From NCBI RefSeq assembly GCF_040958095.1, contig NC_091172.1:21630009-21694008 (forward strand): a stretch of DNA of 64,000 bases, given 5' to 3'. How positions within the stretch are numbered: position 1 is the stretch's first letter; each line of letters opens with the position of its first letter. The position numbers were made by a program, and so were the translations under genes. Source of the DNA: Procambarus clarkii. Lineage: Eukaryota > Arthropoda > Malacostraca > Decapoda > Cambaridae. The notes under the pieces were generated by a model that was not told the DNA's origin, did no database searches, and saw only the letters and a list, made by a program, of their open reading frames with translations. Positions 31,944-43,374 of the stretch are shown one piece after another.

Positions 31944-32719
31944 ATCTGTATAACTGTTGAACTTATACTGTCCAGTGGTTGCTGGTAATTTAACTTTGGT
32001 TCAACATTGGAGTAAAATTCTGGTCCGAGGTCATTTGGCAGTGTTGCAGAGATCTAAATTAATTGTTTGTCCCACGTACCATATTTGTTCATGCAGGGTG
32101 CATATCAGCTGCTTAGCTGGTCAAATGAGCGAAGACCAGAATAACAAGAATTAGAACTTTGGAATCAAGTTTAAAGTGAAGATGATTCCCACATCCACTG
32201 AACTGTTTAAATTCATTCAACCTAAATGAAAATAAAACTAGTAAAGGGTTGTGTGCTTTAGCAAAAATTAAGCCAATAATTCACACAGTCCAATTAAGCA
32301 CTGGGCTGTTCGGCTTCCAAATACGGCACCCCTCCCCCCCCAAATGTGCAGAAAATAAATTTTCTGGAAAAATCTGTTTTTTTTATAGTGTCAAAAACCC
32401 TTCCCCGAGTATGGATATGTTAACAAAAAGTCGAAATTGTACTTACTTTAGCCGCTAAGGGGACCATAAGTTCGTGCACGACGTCATGCCCGTGGTCGCC
32501 CATGGCTTACACTCCCGGGGCCAGTAGGGCGCCTGGGTCAAGATGCGCAAGTTGCCATGAATATATTTATTAATTTTTGCGCACAGTTCCAAATTCATTT
32601 TATTTTTTTTTCGTGCCAATCCTATGTATTATGAACACGTACACTATATTATGGCAGTAGAACATCCGTACTGTCCGAAGACACTGTGTTACGTGCATGA
32701 CACGTGTACGCATATCCTG
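31944..32719. other. Tetraspanin intron, no recognised feature
   Basis: Mixed intronic sequence; a short GC-rich patch lies at 32465-32540. No gene is seen. Confidence 0.5.
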
Positions 32720-33080
32720 CACATATTTCCAATGTATCATGCTAATTTATGTATATATACAATCTATTTACACACTGTACAGTATTACACATTATATACA
32801 CACACCATAAACACACTCAGAACTCCACGAGTGTGAGCTACCACACCCAGCCAGTCCTCCCTCACTCTTCCAACTTCGTACTTGCCAACTACCCTCCTTC
32901 TGCCATATTGTTATTCACACCAATGTTTCATGTTGATTTATGTATATTTACAACATATTTACACACTATACACTGTCACACACTATATACATTCACCATC
33001 AACACACTCATAACTCCGTGAGTGTGACCTGCCACACCCAGCAAGTCCTCCCTCACTCCTCCAACATCTTACTCGCCAGC
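32720..33080 (-). repeat. Two units of the piggyBac-associated satellite, outside any element
   Basis: Two tandem units of about 175-180 bp, each with TTATGTATATxTACAA, CACACCATAAACACACTC and CCACACCCAGC. In reverse complement they resemble the 166-185 bp units inside the TTAA elements (for example near 36960-37060). No TTAA-type end is seen at either side. Confidence 0.65.
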
Positions 33081-33208
33081 ATTGCTGATGCCCTTTAGGT
33101 GTCGATAATAATCCAAGAGGGGGGAATCACCATCCCCCACGCCACTCGCACCCTCCATGGGGCATATTGAGGCAGCAGGCTTGGAAGTGTCTCATTCAAC
33201 ACACCCGA

Positions 33209-33209
<1 letters not shown>

Positions 33210-33252
<43 letters not shown>
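33210..33252. repeat. Poly(A) tract of about 43 bp
   Basis: A pure A run after CACACCCGAC. It may be the tail of an unrecognised retroposon on the plus strand; no tRNA head is visible before it. Confidence 0.9.
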
Positions 33253-33253
<1 letters not shown>

Positions 33254-34338
33254 AGCAAGCTAGCCAACTTCCTAACCCCCCTAATACATCCCCCTCACCA
33301 CTGACACACCCATTTATTATGCACTCTTCATTCTGAATAAGGCATATGATAGAGCGATGTGTTACAAGCCACTGAAATGGAAAAATTTTCTCTCAATTTT
33401 GTGAAAAGCATGGAGTATAGTATCAAGGCAGCTATGTGGTGTGGAGTCAGTAGTCGCCACAATTGATAGGTTGACAGGTCTTCGCTCACACAATACAGGA
33501 ATCCCCACCCATGACTCCGGCAACACACTGGTACCCGGCCACACAATGCCAAGGCAGCTGTTTCTTACACCCTAATTGTCTTAAAAATTCTGTGAAAAGG
33601 AAATGTTCCAACTGTTTAAAATACTGTATATATCATAATTTTCACCATTATTATTGCTGCAATGACATTTTTCTAATAAAAAGGCTCTTTTCAGTGTAGA
33701 TAATGTGATAATTAACATCATTAAATTGACTCGTGGCATCTGACAATGAGAGGAGAGGAGAAGAGAGTAGTGGCTGGTCTCTGGTAGTCAGGTGCAGGAG
33801 GGGGTGCTGGAGGGGGAGCATAGAGGCGTCAGTCACGTGTTGCCATTTAGCTCCAGAGAGGAACCAGAGCTCTCCACATACAATTGCTGCTTCCCGTGAC
33901 ACCACTGTTACTCCAGCTTTCCCTGACAACTTCTACCACTAACAACCTGCCTCCCATGAGATTACGTAACTTACACCACCTGCCCCCTAACAACAACTCT
34001 CACCAATGCCCCCCTGACACCATTTTATCACCATTTTTATTCCATTTTTATCACCATTTCTCCCTAGAAACAATGGGTGAGGATAATAAAACACTGTATA
34101 ACTATTTACACTTTTGCGAATCATAGCCGATGATGGCCAGCTCCGACGCTCTGCCTCAGTGACCGCTTGAACGAACATTCCTTGCTTAATCGAACATTTG
34201 TATGTTCCACTGAACATTTGGTACCGAATTCAATTTGTTTGACTCTTCCGGGAATTCGATAGAGCAGGGTTCGTTAGATAGAGGAAGCACTGTATCTCTA
34301 AAACTAGAGTTTCGACTTTCAACCATATAAAAAAAACA
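33253..34338. other. Tetraspanin intron, no recognised feature
   Basis: Intronic sequence with a purine-rich patch (33747-33830). Frames are short and featureless. Confidence 0.5.
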
Positions 34339-35100
34339 GCGTTGAATGTAATGAAACGCCATTTTCTAGGAGAGACCCGGAGGCTCCCCGGAGCTATACC
34401 GGGCTGATGTGTATATTAGACCGTGGCAACAGTGACTTGACGGAGTTCTAAACCTAACGGGGACCAGAGCCAGAACCTGGCCCCTTCAAGAGAGGCATGA
34501 GGAGCAATAGCTTAAAGACACCCCTCTTGTAATTAGAAGCAGTCTTTGTCTGCCATCTACAAGGTCAGGCACCCAGAAAGGTAGGAATCTCAAAACAAAC
34601 TACTGTTGGTCAAAAATTGCAAACCGACAGCCGAACTAGCAAACGGAACTTCCAAATGAAAAACAAGGATACTGTATAAACATGATGTCACCACAACCGC
34701 CGCGTATCCGTCTGCGCAACCCCCCATCCCTGGGAAGGGGACAGGAAGGGATAAAGGGCGCAGACGGATATGGGGCGGTTGTGGTGATGTCATGTTTGTT
34801 TCCTCGTTTTTAATTGGGGAGTTCCGTTTGCTAGTTCGGCTTTCGGTTTGCAATTTTTGACCAGCAGTACAGTAGTTTGTTTTGAGATTCCTACCTTTCT
34901 GGGTGCCTGACCTGGTATATGGCAGACAGACTGCTTCCAATTACACGGGGGTGTCTTTAGGCCATTGCTCCTCGTGCCTGAGGGGGCCAGGTTCTGGCTC
35001 TGGTCCCCGGTAGGCTTAGAACTCCTTCGATTGACTGTTGCCACGGTCTAATATATACATATCAGCCCAGTATAGCTCCAGGGAGCCGAAGCAGCTTTCC
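34339..35100. repeat. Intronic hairpin of two inverted DIRS-like end repeats
   Basis: The forward arm (34339-34725) starts GTTGAATGTAATGAAACGCC and the reverse arm (34745-35100) ends GAGCCGAAGCAGCTTTCCAC. Matching blocks include CCAGAAAGGTAGGAATCTCA against TGAGATTCCTACCTTTCTGG, and the centre GTATCCGTCTGCGC against GCGCAGACGGATA. The loop is only about 20 bp. The same repeat occurs alone at 39127 (plus) and 46030-46400 (minus). Confidence 0.85.
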
Positions 35101-35560
35101 ACAGAAAATCCAGTTTCTGACCGAATATCACCATTTTTACAAAAAGTGTGCACAGTTGTTTGTTCTTATAATCCTACAGAATGTATGTTTCATAAACCCT
35201 AAACGTTTCGAGTTTTAATTTTTTTGTCTAAATTTGGCGCATATTTCAAATGCCATATTGATGATTTTGTTTACAGTAAACTATACCAAAAACCTATATT
35301 CTCAACTTATGAAAATGAAAATCACCTACTATTCTGAGAGCATAACAACACCAAATGAACAATTGGCGATATTTAATACTTTTGCAGTCGATTTGAAAAT
35401 CTGAAAATTTTCAACATTCAATTTTATAATTATTTTAAATTTTTTTTTTCAAGTACGTTGGTGATCATTTAGACAAAGTTGGAACATTTACCAAGTAGAT
35501 TATGCACAAAATATTTGATAGTGTTTCAGCAAATTTAAAAAACCGAGTGATATGCCTTGT
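35101..35560. other. Tetraspanin intron, AT-rich
   Basis: AT-rich intronic sequence. No gene or repeat is recognised. Confidence 0.5.
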
Positions 35561-35589
35561 TGTATAAACACACTGTGCCTTGCTCAGTT

Positions 35590-37150
35590 TAACTACTGCA
35601 CTGCACAATGCGTTGTGAGGCTCTCTATGGGTGGTGCGGAACGCGCCTCAGGGATCTCATAGGTATAGCGTTCGATTCAAAACTACTGCTGCTACATGGG
35701 GGTTCACATCGGCTTTCTCAGGGCTCTTGGAAACAGACTCCATTTAACAAAAAAAATCGTGGGCAACATTCCCGGGTGTGAGAGCCTCAGTACTGAGTGA
35801 GCCACTAAGACTGGCGCACGCAGCATGAGCTCACAGCACTGTTGTTCAGCTTGTGACCACAGCATTGCCAAATAATGTCCAAATGTATATGTACAGTGGT
35901 ACCTCGGAATACGATTGTCCCTGAATACGAGTTTTTCGGAATACGAGCAGGATTTGCTCAGAAAATGTGCCTCAGAAGGCGAGGGTTACCTTGGAACACG
36001 AGTTTGTTTATACGTGTACAGGCCGACTAGCGCATGGTGGCACGGCGATCGCGCCTCAGTTTACCAGTGTCTCGCGCCCAGTGACTATCCCACCTGAATT
36101 CTTCACAAGGATTTACAGTTTTTTGTCGGTTTTTTGGCCATTTGAGCATAAAAGTTGTCATTATATATCTCGCCATGGGTCTCAAGAAAGCCATTGGTAA
36201 GGTTCAACCTAAGAAAATAGCTGTGAGTAGAGGCAGTAGAGGATGTCCCTTCTTCATTATGGGGAAATTTGCTTCGGAATACGAGTTTTCGGAATATGAG
36301 TCATCTCCAGGAATGGATTAAACTCTTAAACCGAGGTACCCCTGTATCTGGTATTATTTAGCCATGATAATATTACATATGCCAGAGTGTGATAAAGATT
36401 GTGTACAATGTTCAAATATCAGTGAATCAATGCTGTTCATGATGTTCACAGCGCTAGCCACAGCATTATTTCCTCCATCTAGGATTCTTCAAATGACTTC
36501 TTATCTTTCTTTACAAAATAAACTTGTGGTAAATTATTCATTTATAGGATTTAGTGACCAGGATTCTGATAATAGCAGGATTGTGGTGATAATTAGCACT
36601 GTGTGTAGTATTGTGGGAGGAGGAATTTTGGTGAGGAAGGGAGGGAGGGAATATAGATAGCGTCACTGTGTGTGGCAGCCACTCTTGTTTGGGCTCACCA
36701 TACTAGCTTAGTGGTTCGCTATGGTGAACACAAATGTATATACATATATAGCATGTGAATAGTGTAATAACAGCAACAGGAGTATGTTGGGCGAAGCCAT
36801 TTTGGCGAGGGAGGTGGCGTCGTACTCGTAGCATCGTCTACTGTGTGACTTACCATGCAGTGTATGGTGGCTACTGTGCTGTTTGGACACAATACCAGCT
36901 TAGTTGTATAGTTATGGTGAATAAAACGTGTAGATCCTTATACACAACGTGTGTAAATAGTGTAATAAAACATAAGAGTATGGAGGGAGGAGGAATGTTG
37001 GCGAGTATGGTGTTGGAGGAGTGAGAGCGGGCTGGCTGGCTGTGGCAGCTCACTTATGTTTTTTGGGCTCACCATACCAACTTAGTGGTTCATTATGGTG
37101 AACACATATATAGATGGGAATATACAATGTGTGTATATAGAGTATCCACG
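35590..37150 (+). mobile_element. piggyBac-like satellite-bearing element, diverged copy 4 (split by Tigger MITE)
   Basis: The left part (about 35690-35890) matches the other copies (AATCGTGGGC, CATTCCCGGGTGT, CAGCATGAGCTCACAGCACT). After the Tigger MITE (35894-36344) it continues with CCAGGATTCTGATAATAGCAGG and several satellite units with TTAGTGGTTCGCTATGGTGA. The ends are too diverged to show TTAA. Confidence 0.75.
35894..36344 (+). mobile_element. Non-autonomous Tigger (pogo-type) element
   Basis: 451 bp with inverted ends CAGTGGTACCTCGGAATACG and CCGAGGTACCCCTG, flanked by TA on both sides. It keeps the Tigger 5' region up to ATGGGTCTCAAGAAAGCC and then jumps to the 3' terminal region, so it is an internal-deletion derivative. 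It sits inside copy 4 of the piggyBac-like element. Confidence 0.93.
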
Positions 37151-37179
37151 CAATTTAACGGCCTATATGGCGCTGTACC

Positions 37180-37460
37180 TAGGTCGTTGCGGTCAGGAAA
37201 AACAACAGAGTAGCCTACACTGTCCGCAGACTTAGACCCATCACTGAAGATGGAAACGGAGCGGGAGAGTAAAGAAAAGTGCTAAAGGAAAATGAGTTTC
37301 AGAACCGGAGGAGGGGTAAAAGCTTTAGTGATGCGGGTCAAGGATGTACAAAAATTTTGGAAGGGGGATTCTCCACGGGGGCAAGGAAGGAATAATACGA
37401 GGAGAAATATTAGAAATACAAACTGAAAGAGAATCCTGTAAGCGAGATAACTGGATCAGT
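37180..37460 (-). mobile_element. I-like LINE fragment
   Basis: This matches 25670-25985 of the larger I-like LINE (GCGGTCAGGAAAAACAACAG, CTTTAGTGATGCGGGTCAAG) in the same orientation. It holds parts of the region upstream of RNase H and has no intact frame. Confidence 0.8.
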
Positions 37461-37682
37461 GATTAAGGGTTGAGCACAATTACCTCAGAATGCTTTATGA
37501 AGAAAAAAAAATGCTGAAACTTTAAATATTTGAGCTTTTTAAGACCTATATTTATGAATAATTTATCTTTATACCTAGTATCAGATCTCGAGCTAAATGA
37601 AGTCTTCTCTGCCTGAAGCCCCCCTCAACAGGTTAACAATAAAACTTAACATATAAACTTGGCACTTGGCCTAAGGACTTAC

Positions 37683-37796
37683 CTGCAAGAAGGCAACTCC
37701 TACTGCTACGCCTGCAACAACCAGTAAGTTTCTTTCTAACCATTCTTCTCCTGCTTGTAAGCAGCCTTTTTCATATATATGTGATGCGTCGAGTCG
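37683..37796 (-). CDS. Tetraspanin alternative exon A (end of large loop and TM4)
   Basis: The minus-strand acceptor CCCTTCTGCTTCAG and donor GTAAGT bound 38 codons. The frame reads RLDASHIYEKGCLQAGEEW, then LERNLLVVAGVAVGVAFLQ. The GC is the final conserved cysteine pair partner of the large extracellular loop, and the VVAGVAVGVAFLQ stretch is the fourth membrane helix. It enters and leaves in phase 0. It duplicates the role of exon B, 453 bp upstream. Using both would add an extra helix, so they are expected to be mutually exclusive. Compared with B it has Phe for Val in the helix (AFLQ against AVLQ) and a different run before the GC. Confidence 0.9.
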
Positions 37797-38249
37797 CTGA
37801 AGCAGAAGGGAGTGCACTTAACAATACAGCGAATATTACCTTCAATTATACGGAATATAATTAGGATTTCCATGCAAATTCAAGAGAAAAATACAAGCTA
37901 TGGATCTACAAGGATAAACATTTGCATATTAACTAACCATGCATAGTGTGCTCTATGAGAAACCATATGGTGACTAAATTACCAGTATGCATGCATATTA
38001 CTATGAAGCATTTGTCAAGACACCAAAGTACCTGAATTGAGCTTTGTCTATACTGTACAGTATTTACTGTTTATACTGTATTTTAATGCAAGCATGCACC
38101 TAATAATATCTACTTTGTAAATCCAGGATCTGAAAACAAGAAAAATTCTAAAGTCTTACAGTAAGCTTGGACATCATGCAAGTTAGACCGAGATTTCAAT
38201 CTGTACAGCAGATATTGTTAATGCCAGTCGATTCCCAGCCATTGCCTAC
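37797..38249 (-). other. Short intron between the two alternative exons
   Basis: 453 bp of AT-rich sequence separate exons A and B. No repeat has entered this interval, in contrast to the rest of the gene. Confidence 0.7.
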
Positions 38250-38366
38250 CTGCAGCACCGCCACCCCAACCGCTACACCTGCAACAGGCACTAGGTTCGA
38301 CTCTATCCATTCTTCACCTGCTCGTAGACATCCACGATCGTAAATAACCAGGGACCGATCACCATG
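38250..38366 (-). CDS. Tetraspanin alternative exon B (end of large loop and TM4)
   Basis: The acceptor GGGATCTACAG and donor GTAGGC bound 39 codons in phase 0. The frame reads HGDRSLVIYDRGCLRAGEEW, then IESNLVPVAGVAVGVAVLQ. It aligns with exon A over the GC, the AGEEW stretch and the membrane helix, with most differences in the first 12 residues and at the membrane entry (ESNLVPVAG against ERNLLVVAG). The first residues would face outward near the contact surface of the loop. Both copies keep an open frame and good splice signals, so neither looks like a dead duplicate; whether both are used is not proven. Confidence 0.88.
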
Positions 38367-39126
38367 CTGTAGATCCCACACAATCCAACACCCATTATAG
38401 TTAATGTTCATTTATAAGCAATACAAAGTTATTTAAAAATGGAAACATGCCCATTAACCAATCAATTTATAATGTCCATGATTCACTAAACATGTTAATA
38501 GACATAAGCTAGCCAAGTGCAGAAACCATGAATGAAGGTACAGTGTTCACAGTGAGCTCACACTAAATTCACATTTTGTGAATGAATTCTATTTAATTAC
38601 ATTTTTCTATTTCAGTATGCTGTACCTCAAAACTAAACCAGTGTTATGAGTTTACCACACAGCAATGTATGAGGCACTACTGTATTATATTTTGTATTAT
38701 TATTATAATAATAATACTGGCATTATAATATTTTATTTATTTATTATTTAATACACGAGGTCCCACCCATTCGTTGAGCACCTGCCCTCAGTTTATAAAC
38801 TCGTATAATGATAAAAACTTTATGTAAAGTAACTTCCAAGCTGCTTTAGCCATGCTGTTAGAAGATATATTTGCTTATTTAGGCCATTAATGGTTAACTT
38901 TGAATACTGTATAATTATATAACAATTTTAGCCACTTTGCCAAGCTTTAAGAGTGACATTTGGGGGTCATGAGCCAATGACAAAATTTTATGGCAACAAA
39001 TTTTTAACAAGACTTATTGTTTTTGTGCACAAGTGTTGAGTACAGAATGCAAGCACAAGAGCACATGTTTGCACACGTGCACATGTATGTGAGCAGACAA
39101 GTGGTGGCTAGTTTATCCGAAATAAA
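38367..39126. other. Tetraspanin intron, AT-rich
   Basis: Intronic sequence with an ATTATT-rich patch near 38685-38760. Nothing else is recognised. Confidence 0.5.
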
Positions 39127-39986
39127 AAAAAAACAGCGTTGAATGTAATGAATCGCCATTTTTCTGGGCGAGACCCGGAGGCTCCCCAGAGCTATTCAGG
39201 CCAATATGTATATTATCAGACTTTGGCATCAGTCAGTGTGAATGGAGTTCTAGGCCTAATGGGGACCAGGAGCCAGAACTTGACCCCCCTCAGAGAGGAA
39301 CAAGGAGCAATGGCCTACAGAAATGTACGTGCATGTGTGGAGCATTCTATGTTCACCCAGAAAGGTAGGTGTCCCCAAACAAACCCCCCCCTAATCTTGT
39401 TAAAACTACTGCAGAAAACTAACAAGTAAAACAACTCCTCAATTGAAAAACAAGCAAACAAGCATGACGTCACACTTGCCGTGCCGCTTTTCTGTGCAGC
39501 TCCCCCCTCCCCGGGAGGGGGAACCTCAGACCCATCGCGCCGCCTATCCACCTGTCGGTTCAAGGCTGGATGTCAAAACACGCGAAAAACCCCGCCGACA
39601 GGGGAAAAGAGGGTTGCTGGGGAGTCTCTGTATCTCGCCCAGAAAATGGAGCTTCATTACATTCAACGCTCGTTTTCTATGAGAAGCCCCTTTGGCTCCC
39701 CGAAGCTACCCACCTAAAGCCAAGGACAAAAGAGGGACAAACCCGGGAGGCGGAAACCCAGCACCTATAAACCCCAATGCAAGGCAACAAGCAACACAAA
39801 GGACCCCGCAGACGACCCAAACCCCAGAACAGGGACGAAAGGTTACCCTGGGCAACTAAGCACGTCCAGGGCCACAGAGGCCATGACACAAAGGCAATGA
39901 CCGAGAGCCACAACCGGACACAAGAAGATGCACCCCAGGCCAAAACCAACCAAGCAACAACTTCAGGGACCCCTCCAGAAAAACAG

Positions 39987-40477
39987 TCAACCCAACCTTG
40001 CCTGAAAAAGAATTACAGCTGCAACAAACAAACCTAACACCAGAACCCAAAGGAGCAGAAACCTCCGAGAAACAATCCGGAACCGAAGGGGCCACAACCA
40101 ACCTAGGGGAAGAGATAAGAGCATCGTGTCCAAAGACCAGGGTGGCTCAGGCGGTGCATGAGCAGGCCGGAGATGAAACAACACCCTAGACAGCTTGCGA
40201 AACGGTGCAGAAGGAACATCAAAACCGAAAGCAGGCCATAGCAGCTCCACCAGTGCCGCATGATACGAGGCAACAGAATGCAGCATATGAAGACCATCCT
40301 GAAACAACCACTAGAGAAAAAAACAAGACCACCAACGAAAAGCGAAGTACACCTACGAAGAGACAAAAAGGAAGGAAGGACTGCCAGAAAAATCCCATAC
40401 TGCCACCTCAACAAAGCATGCAGGTGGGACGCCATTAACGAAGCCACCTGATCACCAAACAGGATGTGATAAGACAC
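39987..40477 (-). pseudogene. DIRS-like tyrosine recombinase, N-terminal part
   Basis: Minus-strand text runs QVASLMASHLHALLRWQYG ... FLSLRRCTSLFVGG, then after one frameshift WLFQDGLHMLHSVASYHAAL, VELLWPAFGFDVPSAPFRKL, and LFHLRPAHAPPEPPWSLDTM. This is the SAM-like N-terminal layout of DIRS and Ngaro recombinases: SHLRAS.RRQY, then SV..YRAAL, then P.WSLD. The catalytic R-H-R-Y part is not recognisable. It is broken and incomplete. Confidence 0.6.
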
Positions 40478-40855
40478 GAGTCAAATCACCAGCCGCAAAG
40501 ACTCGAGGAGAAGACCAAAACGGCCCCAACTGAACCAAGCATCTGAAAGAGACGGAGCTGTGGGAAAACCTCTGGGTATGGAAACAGAGCAAGCAGCGCT
40601 TGAAACCAAGGCTGTCAGGGAACCAGATGGAACGTCCATCTGGGCATCAGTAACCCGAACCCAGCGAGCCGGAAAAGAACCAACCCGGGCAGGCAGACAC
40701 GCCCCGTCCGGGAGGAACCCCCCCCCCCCCCAGGACCCGTGAAGGACCAACAAGCCGATAACGGATGACAACGAGAAGCCGCCGCTTGCAGAAACAGCCC
40801 AACTGCGGACACCGCAAACAGCAAGGACAAAATGGAGACGAAAACTGAAGAGCCA

Positions 40856-41117
40856 GGGGCCAGATTCACGAAAGAACTTACGCAAACACTTACGAACGTG
40901 TACATCTTTCCTCAATCTTTGACGGCTTTGGTTACATTTATTAAACAGTTTACAAGCATGAAAACTTGCCAATCAACTGTTGTTATTGTTATAAACAGCC
41001 TCCTGGTGCTTCGGATCTCATTAACTCTTTAATAATTGTAAACAAAGCCGCCAAAGATTGAGAAAAGATGTAAAGGTTCGTAAGTGCTTGCGTAAGTGCT
41101 TTCGTGAATCTGGCCCC
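40856..41117. mobile_element. Foldback MITE ending GGGGCCAGATTCACGAA, copy 2
   Basis: 262 bp; the ends GGGGCCAGATTCACGAAAG and CTTTCGTGAATCTGGCCCC are perfect inverted repeats. Inner AATCTTTGACGGC pairs with GCCGCCAAAGATT. CCAGG stands at both outer sides and may be a 5-bp target duplication. It is inserted in the DIRS-like fragment, and copy 1 is at 3071. Confidence 0.92.
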
Positions 41118-41638
41118 AGGAGCCCAGGCAGAGGTCAACGAGGAAGCAAGCACCAAGAGCCGACATGCAAGACGTGAAGCAAAAATGGTGACACCGCATC
41201 CCGCAGGAACGGCGCAACTAGTCCCAGCAGGGCAGAACGACGCACGTGCCGCTGATGAATGTGAGAGAACTACTTAGGATGTGTACTGGACTAAAATAAA
41301 AAGTCCCGTATGGAAAACTAACACAAAGAACAGCTCGTAGCCAGGGCTGTAATTCCTAGCTCCCCCTTCCCAACGAAAATGAACTGCAGGGGGCAGGAGT
41401 GGGTGAATGGAAATCAACATCCACCTGCAGACATTGCAACACAGCAGCCCGTAGTGTGATACAAGAAGACGAAAGAAATTGGTGCTATAACTGAACACTG
41501 GTCAGTTCAATCAGGGTACTGAACATGTGCATAGTCCAGCCTAGCACTATCATTAGTATAGCCAATATGCACATACTAATATACACAAGAATGTGTAGCA
41601 TAGAGGTAGGAAATGCATAAATATGCAATGAAAAGACC

Positions 41639-43374
41639 TTAACCCTTAAGTTGCACATCGCATCATATGATGCTCTGACCGACTTGCAGTAAATTGCGCA
41701 TCGCATCATATGATGCTTTGGAGTACTACGCAAGATTTAAATGGCCCGCGGATACATGGGAGTTCACCACACCTTCATCAGGGCTCTTGTAAACAGACAC
41801 CATTTAAAAAAAAAATCGTGGGCCAAATTCCCGGGTGTTAGGGCCTCGGTATTGAGCGAGCTATCAAGCCTGATGCACGCAACAAGCGCTCACAGCACTG
41901 CTGTTCAGCTTGTGACTACAGCATCGCCTAAAAATGCCATAATATACTTGTTTCTTGCTATTATGTAGCTTTCTTGCTATTATGTAGCGATGATATTATT
42001 ACAGAAGACCCCTGACTGTGATGAAACTGACCAGGGTTCTGATAATAGCAGGATTGTGGCGATATTTAGCGCTGTTCTCCATGGAGGGAAGAGTAATGCT
42101 GTGGGAGGGAGGGTGGTGGCGTTGTCTTCTGACTGTGTGTGGCCACCTTTTATTGACTGCACACACCATACCAGCTTAGTGGTTCGCTATGAACACAAAT
42201 GTAGATACTTATATATAACGTGTGTATAGAGGGTATAAACAACATTAGGAGTAGGTTGGGAGCTGCCATTTTGGCGAGGGAGGTGGCGTCGTCTGCACGA
42301 CTTATGTTGTTTACTGGTGACCACTATGGTCTTTGGGTACCATACCAGTTTACTTGTACAAGTATGGTGAATAAAACAGGTAGATACTTATATATAATGT
42401 GTGTATATAGCGTAATAACACCACAAACAGTATTATTGGAGGAGAAATATTAGTGCGTCTGGCCTTGAGGGTGGCCGCCACCAGCTGACTGTGTGAGTAG
42501 CTACGTCTTTGTGCCTTTACTCACCATACAAGCTTAGATGTACAGTTATGGTGAACAAAACATGTAAATACTTATATATAATGACTATATATAAAAGCAA
42601 AAACAGTATGGTGGGAGGAGAATGGTGGCAAGTCAGGTGAGGTCAGGGAGGGAGGGGGTGGCAGCCAGTGGTGGGCTGCCACTGCCACTCGGCATACCAA
42701 CTTAGTGGTTCGTTATGGTGAATACGAATATAGATACTTATATATAGCGTCTATATAGTGAATAAAAGCAAAAACAGTATGGTGGGAGGAGAATGTGGGC
42801 GAGTGAGGTGTTGAGGGAGTGAGTGGCTGGCTGGTGTGTGGCAGTCACTCCTCGTTACTTTTTGACTCATAATAGCAACTTAGTGGTTCGTTATTGTGAA
42901 CAAAACATGCATACTTATAAATAACCTGTGTATATAGTGTAATAACCAACAAAGTATTTGTTCACTGTTTGATGAACATAATTGAATCAACAATATGCAC
43001 ACCATATTTTTGAGTTCAGCGATGATTCACTCATTATATAAATATATCACTACACACTATTGAATAATATTACAGCAAAAAAACTACAAAAAATCAATCA
43101 AAGACATTGAAATAATTAGGTAATTATCTCTTTGTGGCAACTCTGGCCTGACAGCTGGCGAGCAACAGACCGTCTGGGACGCACACTGAGTCAGCCCTGT
43201 TTTTTGCCAGACTTCCCCGCCCTATAGCGGGCAATATATGCCACTTACGATTTTTTATTATTTTTCCCATGATCAGTGAACACAAATTAACAGGTTTAGA
43301 AGAAAAAAAATTTTTTTTTGGTATGTGCCTGTGAGTGATACATGCTAAATAGCCCGGCGCCATACAAGGGTTAA
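41639..43374 (+). mobile_element. piggyBac-like satellite-bearing element, copy 1 (both ends present)
   Basis: Flanked by TTAA at 41639-41642 and 43371-43374, with ends CCCTTAAG and ATACAAGGG, as expected for piggyBac-type insertion. The left end holds two copies of GCATCATATGATGC (41660-41673 and 41703-41716). The middle is an array of five satellite units (166-185 bp spacing) around ACTTATATATA, with TTAGTGGTTCGCTATG or related text. The right end includes CGCCCTATAGCGGGC. There is no transposase inside; a related enzyme lies nearby at 44430-45290. The TIR is short (about 5 bp exact), so the superfamily call rests mainly on TTAA. Confidence 0.8.
42150..42960 (+). repeat. Internal satellite of the piggyBac-like element
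   Basis: ACTTATA-type landmarks at about 42206, 42385, 42570, 42736 and 42912 mark five units. Each has a landmark with the pattern TATGGTGAA, then GTAGATACTTATATATAAC, then a purine-rich GGAGGAG. The units are more alike between elements at the same position than within an element, so the array moved as a block. Confidence 0.75.

Larger units (their letters stand above)
39127..41480 (-). mobile_element. DIRS-like (tyrosine recombinase) retroelement fragment
   Basis: A GC-rich block bounded on the left by the repeat shared with 34339 and 46030-46400 (GTTGAATGTAATGAATCGCC at 39138). The minus strand encodes part of a tyrosine recombinase (39987-40477). A second inverted end-like segment, CATTACATTCAACGC, lies at 39655. 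The MITE at 40856-41117 interrupts it. Terminal repeats in both orientations fit DIRS architecture, but no reverse transcriptase core is readable here. The assignment is moderate. Confidence 0.55.

Noticed and set aside
40205-40451. Plus-strand Lys/Arg/Thr-rich frames
   Set aside because: They are the antisense of the tyrosine recombinase fragment.
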